A stretch of 64,000 nucleotides of DNA from Pseudomonas sp. GD03944 (GTDB lineage Bacteria > Pseudomonadota > Gammaproteobacteria > Pseudomonadales > Pseudomonadaceae): positions 62,001-126,000 of the forward strand of contig NZ_JAOCAH010000015.1 in NCBI RefSeq assembly GCF_029839275.1. Direction: 5' to 3'. Under the pieces are notes generated by a model. That model had not been told where the DNA came from and searched no databases. It worked only from the letters and a program-made list of their open reading frames with translations. Positions within the stretch are counted from its first letter, which is position 1, and each line of letters begins with the position of its first letter. This document shows positions 61,380 to 64,000 of the stretch, piece by piece. Made by a program: the position numbers and the translations under genes.

Positions 61380-63980
61380 GTGCTTGAAGCCTATCGCAAA
61401 CACGTAGCAGAGCGTGCCGCTCAGGGTATCGTGCCCCAGCCGCTGAACGCCGAACAAACCGCAGGCCTGATCGAGCTGCTGAAAAACCCGCCTGTCGGCG
61501 AAGAAGAATTCCTGGTCGACCTGATCACCAACCGTGTACCGCCAGGCGTGGACGAAGCAGCCTACGTCAAGGCCGGCTTCCTTTCCGCCGTTGCCAAGGG
61601 CGAAGCCACTTCCCCGCTGATCAGCAAGCAACGCGCCATCGAACTGCTGGGCACCATGCAGGGCGGCTACAACATCGCCACCCTGGTCGAGCAACTGGAC
61701 GACGCCGCTGTCGGTACCGTTGCCGCCGAGCAACTCAAGCACACCCTGCTGATGTTCGACGCCTTCCACGACGTGGCCGAAAAAGCCAAGACCGGCAATG
61801 CCAACGCCAAGAGCGTTCTGCAATCCTGGGCCGAAGGCGAGTGGTTCACCAGCAAGCCGGCCATCGCTGAAAAGTACAGCCTGAGCGTGTTCAAGGTCAC
61901 CGGCGAAACCAACACCGACGACCTGTCCCCTGCTCCGGACGCCTGGTCCCGCCCTGACATCCCGCTGCACGCCCTGGCCATGCTGAAAATGGCCCGCGAC
62001 GGCATCGTGCCCGAGCAGCAAGGCGCCATCGGCCCGCTGAAGCAGATCGAAGAAATCAAGGCCAAGGGCTTCCCGGTTGCCTACGTCGGTGACGTGGTCG
62101 GTACCGGTTCCTCGCGCAAATCCGCCACCAACTCGGTGCTGTGGTTCTTCGGCGACGACATCCCGTACGTACCAAACAAGCGCGCTGGCGGCTTCTGCTT
62201 CGGCACCAAGATCGCCCCGATCTTCTACAACACCATGGAAGACGCCGGCGCCCTGCCAATCGAATTCGATGTGTCGAACATCGCCATGGGCGACGTGATC
62301 GACGTGTACCCGTACGCCGGTAAAGTCTGCAAGCACGGCACCGACGAGGTCATCACCACCTTCGAACTGAAGACCCCGGTGCTGCTCGACGAAGTCCGCG
62401 CTGGCGGCCGTATCCCGCTGATCGTCGGCCGTGGCCTGACCGAGAAAGCCCGCGCCGAACTGGGCCTGGGTGCTTCCGACCTGTTCAAGAAGCCCGAGCA
62501 GCCTGCTGCCAGCACCAAGGGTTTCACCCTGGCGCAGAAGATGGTCGGCAAGGCGTGCGGCGTAGAAGGCGTCCGCCCGGGCACCTACTGCGAACCGAAG
62601 ATGACCACCGTCGGCTCCCAGGACACCACTGGCCCGATGACCCGCGACGAGCTGAAAGACCTGGCGTGCCTGGGCTTCTCCGCTGACCTGGTCATGCAGT
62701 CCTTCTGCCACACCGCGGCCTATCCGAAGCCGATCGACGTCACCACCCACCACACCCTGCCGGATTTCATCCGCACCCGTGGCGGCGTGTCCCTGCGTCC
62801 GGGCGACGGCATCATCCACAGCTGGCTGAACCGCATGCTGCTGCCGGACACCGTCGGCACCGGTGGTGACTCGCACACCCGCTTCCCGATCGGCATCTCC
62901 TTCCCGGCCGGTTCCGGCCTGGTGGCGTTCGCCGCGGCCACCGGCGTCATGCCGCTGGACATGCCGGAATCCGTTCTGGTGCGTTTCAAGGGCAAGATGA
63001 AGCCTGGCATCACCCTGCGTGACCTGGTCCATGCCATCCCTTACTACGCCATCCAGAAAGGCCTGCTGACCGTCGAGAAGAAAGGCAAGAAGAACATCTT
63101 CTCCGGCCGCATCCTCGAGATCGAAGGCCTGGACAACCTGACCGTCGAGCAGGCGTTCGAACTGTCCGACGCCTCCGCCGAGCGTTCGGCTGCCGGTTGC
63201 ACCATCAAGCTGCCGGAATCGGCCATCGCCGAGTACCTGCAGTCCAACATCACTCTGCTGCGCTGGATGATCAGCGAAGGCTACGGCGATGCCCGTACCC
63301 TGGAGCGTCGCGCCCAGGCGATGGAAGCCTGGCTGGCCAAGCCGGTGCTGATGGAAGCCGACAAGGACGCCGAGTACGCCGAAGTCATCGAGATCGACCT
63401 GGCCGAGCTCAACGAGCCGGTCCTGTGCGCCCCGAACGACCCGGACGACGCCCGTCTGCTGTCCACCGTTGCCGGTGACAAGATCGACGAAGTGTTCATC
63501 GGTTCGTGCATGACCAACATCGGTCACTTCCGCGCTGCCGGCAAGCTGCTGGACAAGGTCAAGGGCGGTATCCCGACCCGTCTGTGGCTGTCGCCGCCGA
63601 CCAAGATGGATGCCCACCAGCTGACCGAAGAAGGCTACTACGGAATCTACGGCAAGGCCGGTGCCCGCATGGAAATGCCGGGTTGCTCGCTGTGCATGGG
63701 TAACCAGGCACGCGTCGCCGCCAACTCCACCGTGGTTTCGACCTCGACCCGTAACTTCCCGAACCGCCTGGGTGACGGCGCGAACGTGTACCTGGCTTCT
63801 GCCGAACTGGCAGCGGTCGCTTCGATTCTCGGCAAACTGCCGACCGTCGAGGAGTACATGGCTTACGCGCAGGATATCGACAGCATGGCTGGCGACATCT
63901 ACCGCTACCTGAGCTTCGACCAGATCGCCGAGTTCCGCGAAGCGGCCGCGAACGCCAACATCCCGGTCGTTCAAGCCTAA
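61380..63980 (+). CDS. acnB: Aconitate hydratase B
   Basis: An 866-residue bifunctional aconitase/2-methylisocitrate dehydratase of the TCA cycle. The chosen start is the GTG at 61380 (MLEAYRKHVAERA), with GAGGGT upstream, as in other AcnB proteins; an upstream in-frame ATG at 61353 has no ribosome site. The HEAT-like N-terminal domain is followed by the swivel region (GTGSSRKSATNSVLWFFGDD). The [4Fe-4S] ligands are in SFCHTAA, GSCMTN and GCSLCMGN. It is complete in the window. Apo-AcnB of E. coli is known to bind mRNA. Confidence 0.97.
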   Translation: MLEAYRKHVAERAAQGIVPQPLNAEQTAGLIELLKNPPVGEEEFLVDLITNRVPPGVDEAAYVKAGFLSAVAKGEATSPLISKQRAIELLGTMQGGYNIATLVEQLDDAAVGTVAAEQLKHTLLMFDAFHDVAEKAKTGNANAKSVLQSWAEGEWFTSKPAIAEKYSLSVFKVTGETNTDDLSPAPDAWSRPDIPLHALAMLKMARDGIVPEQQGAIGPLKQIEEIKAKGFPVAYVGDVVGTGSSRKSATNSVLWFFGDDIPYVPNKRAGGFCFGTKIAPIFYNTMEDAGALPIEFDVSNIAMGDVIDVYPYAGKVCKHGTDEVITTFELKTPVLLDEVRAGGRIPLIVGRGLTEKARAELGLGASDLFKKPEQPAASTKGFTLAQKMVGKACGVEGVRPGTYCEPKMTTVGSQDTTGPMTRDELKDLACLGFSADLVMQSFCHTAAYPKPIDVTTHHTLPDFIRTRGGVSLRPGDGIIHSWLNRMLLPDTVGTGGDSHTRFPIGISFPAGSGLVAFAAATGVMPLDMPESVLVRFKGKMKPGITLRDLVHAIPYYAIQKGLLTVEKKGKKNIFSGRILEIEGLDNLTVEQAFELSDASAERSAAGCTIKLPESAIAEYLQSNITLLRWMISEGYGDARTLERRAQAMEAWLAKPVLMEADKDAEYAEVIEIDLAELNEPVLCAPNDPDDARLLSTVAGDKIDEVFIGSCMTNIGHFRAAGKLLDKVKGGIPTRLWLSPPTKMDAHQLTEEGYYGIYGKAGARMEMPGCSLCMGNQARVAANSTVVSTSTRNFPNRLGDGANVYLASAELAAVASILGKLPTVEEYMAYAQDIDSMAGDIYRYLSFDQIAEFREAAANANIPVVQA

Positions 63981-64000
63981 GCAGTCCTCAGCATCAGAAA

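Noticed and set aside
61221..63974. 917-residue frame opposite acnB
   Set aside because: acnB has all iron-sulfur ligands and family length.

Overview
The window is about 64 kb of high-GC chromosomal DNA that reads as Pseudomonas in the broad sense. Evidence: an imuA-imuB-dnaE2 SOS cassette, PvdE/SyrD-type and FhuF-type siderophore genes, ordinary Pseudomonas-like cysS, glnS, ppiB, lpxH, miaE and acnB, and many short palindromic intergenic repeats containing the REP-like core GTAGGAGCGGGCTTGCCCGC. The species cannot be fixed from sequence reading alone. No rRNA, tRNA, IS element, prophage or CRISPR array was seen.

Region 1 (1-20.2 kb) is the 3' part of a non-ribosomal peptide siderophore locus. 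A truncated synthetase (A-T-E, serine-type code) is followed by a 3392-residue synthetase (C-A(Asp)-T-X-C-A(diaminobutyrate-type)-T-C-hydroxylase) and a 1296-residue terminal synthetase (X-A(Asp)-T-TE). X marks a condensation/epimerisation-like domain that lacks the catalytic histidine pair, best explained as the interface domain of beta-hydroxyaspartate siderophore synthetases. The C-terminal hydroxylase is SyrP-like. A PvdE-like exporter, a type II thioesterase and a convergent FhuF-like ferric-siderophore reductase complete the set. The readable part of the product is ...-D-Ser-(OH)Asp-Dab-(OH)Asp, released by a thioesterase. The terminal Asp module argues against a classical pyoverdine and fits a corrugatin-like beta-hydroxyaspartate siderophore; this is inference.

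Region 2 (20.2-33.7 kb) holds an SbmA/YddA-type ABC exporter, two signalling proteins whose receiver and EAL domains have lost catalytic residues, a periplasmic gamma-glutamyltransferase, HIT and Nudix proteins, and a MocR regulator divergent from an NDH-2-like flavoprotein. The same pair of TGGATCAATAC-like direct repeats, 24 bp apart, occurs before the flavoprotein and before the next gene, a histidine-rich membrane protein, suggesting a small regulon. A small membrane protein, a low-molecular-weight phosphatase homologue, an AraC regulator, a glutaredoxin and a secreted alpha/beta hydrolase follow.

Region 3 (33.7-45 kb) has the imuA-imuB-dnaE2 mutasome operon with a strong LexA box, an AraC-MocR regulator pair, a periplasmic thioredoxin-fold protein with a ScsB/DsbD-like thiol transporter, and a tiny charged protein. 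Region 4 (45-53 kb) has two very small overlapping genes behind an unusually structured leader that also encodes a leader peptide, a small alpha-helical protein, a PgpA-type phosphatase, two tandem CNNM/CorC membrane proteins, an XAC2610-like secreted protein, a GNAT enzyme, and an exported EF-hand protein carrying seven EGKCG pentapeptides. EGKCG is the core motif of HvfA/bufferin-type RiPP metallophores, yet no modification enzyme is nearby.

Region 5 (53-64 kb) is housekeeping: cysS, glnS, ppiB, lpxH, miaE, a tandem universal stress protein, a DUF1289 protein and acnB with a long leader. Its gaps are loaded with REP-like and 72-77 bp palindromic repeats.

Most likely to repay follow-up: the EGKCG EF-hand protein, the structured leader at 45.6-45.9 kb, the two interface-type domains with the fused hydroxylase, and the MocR direct-repeat regulon.
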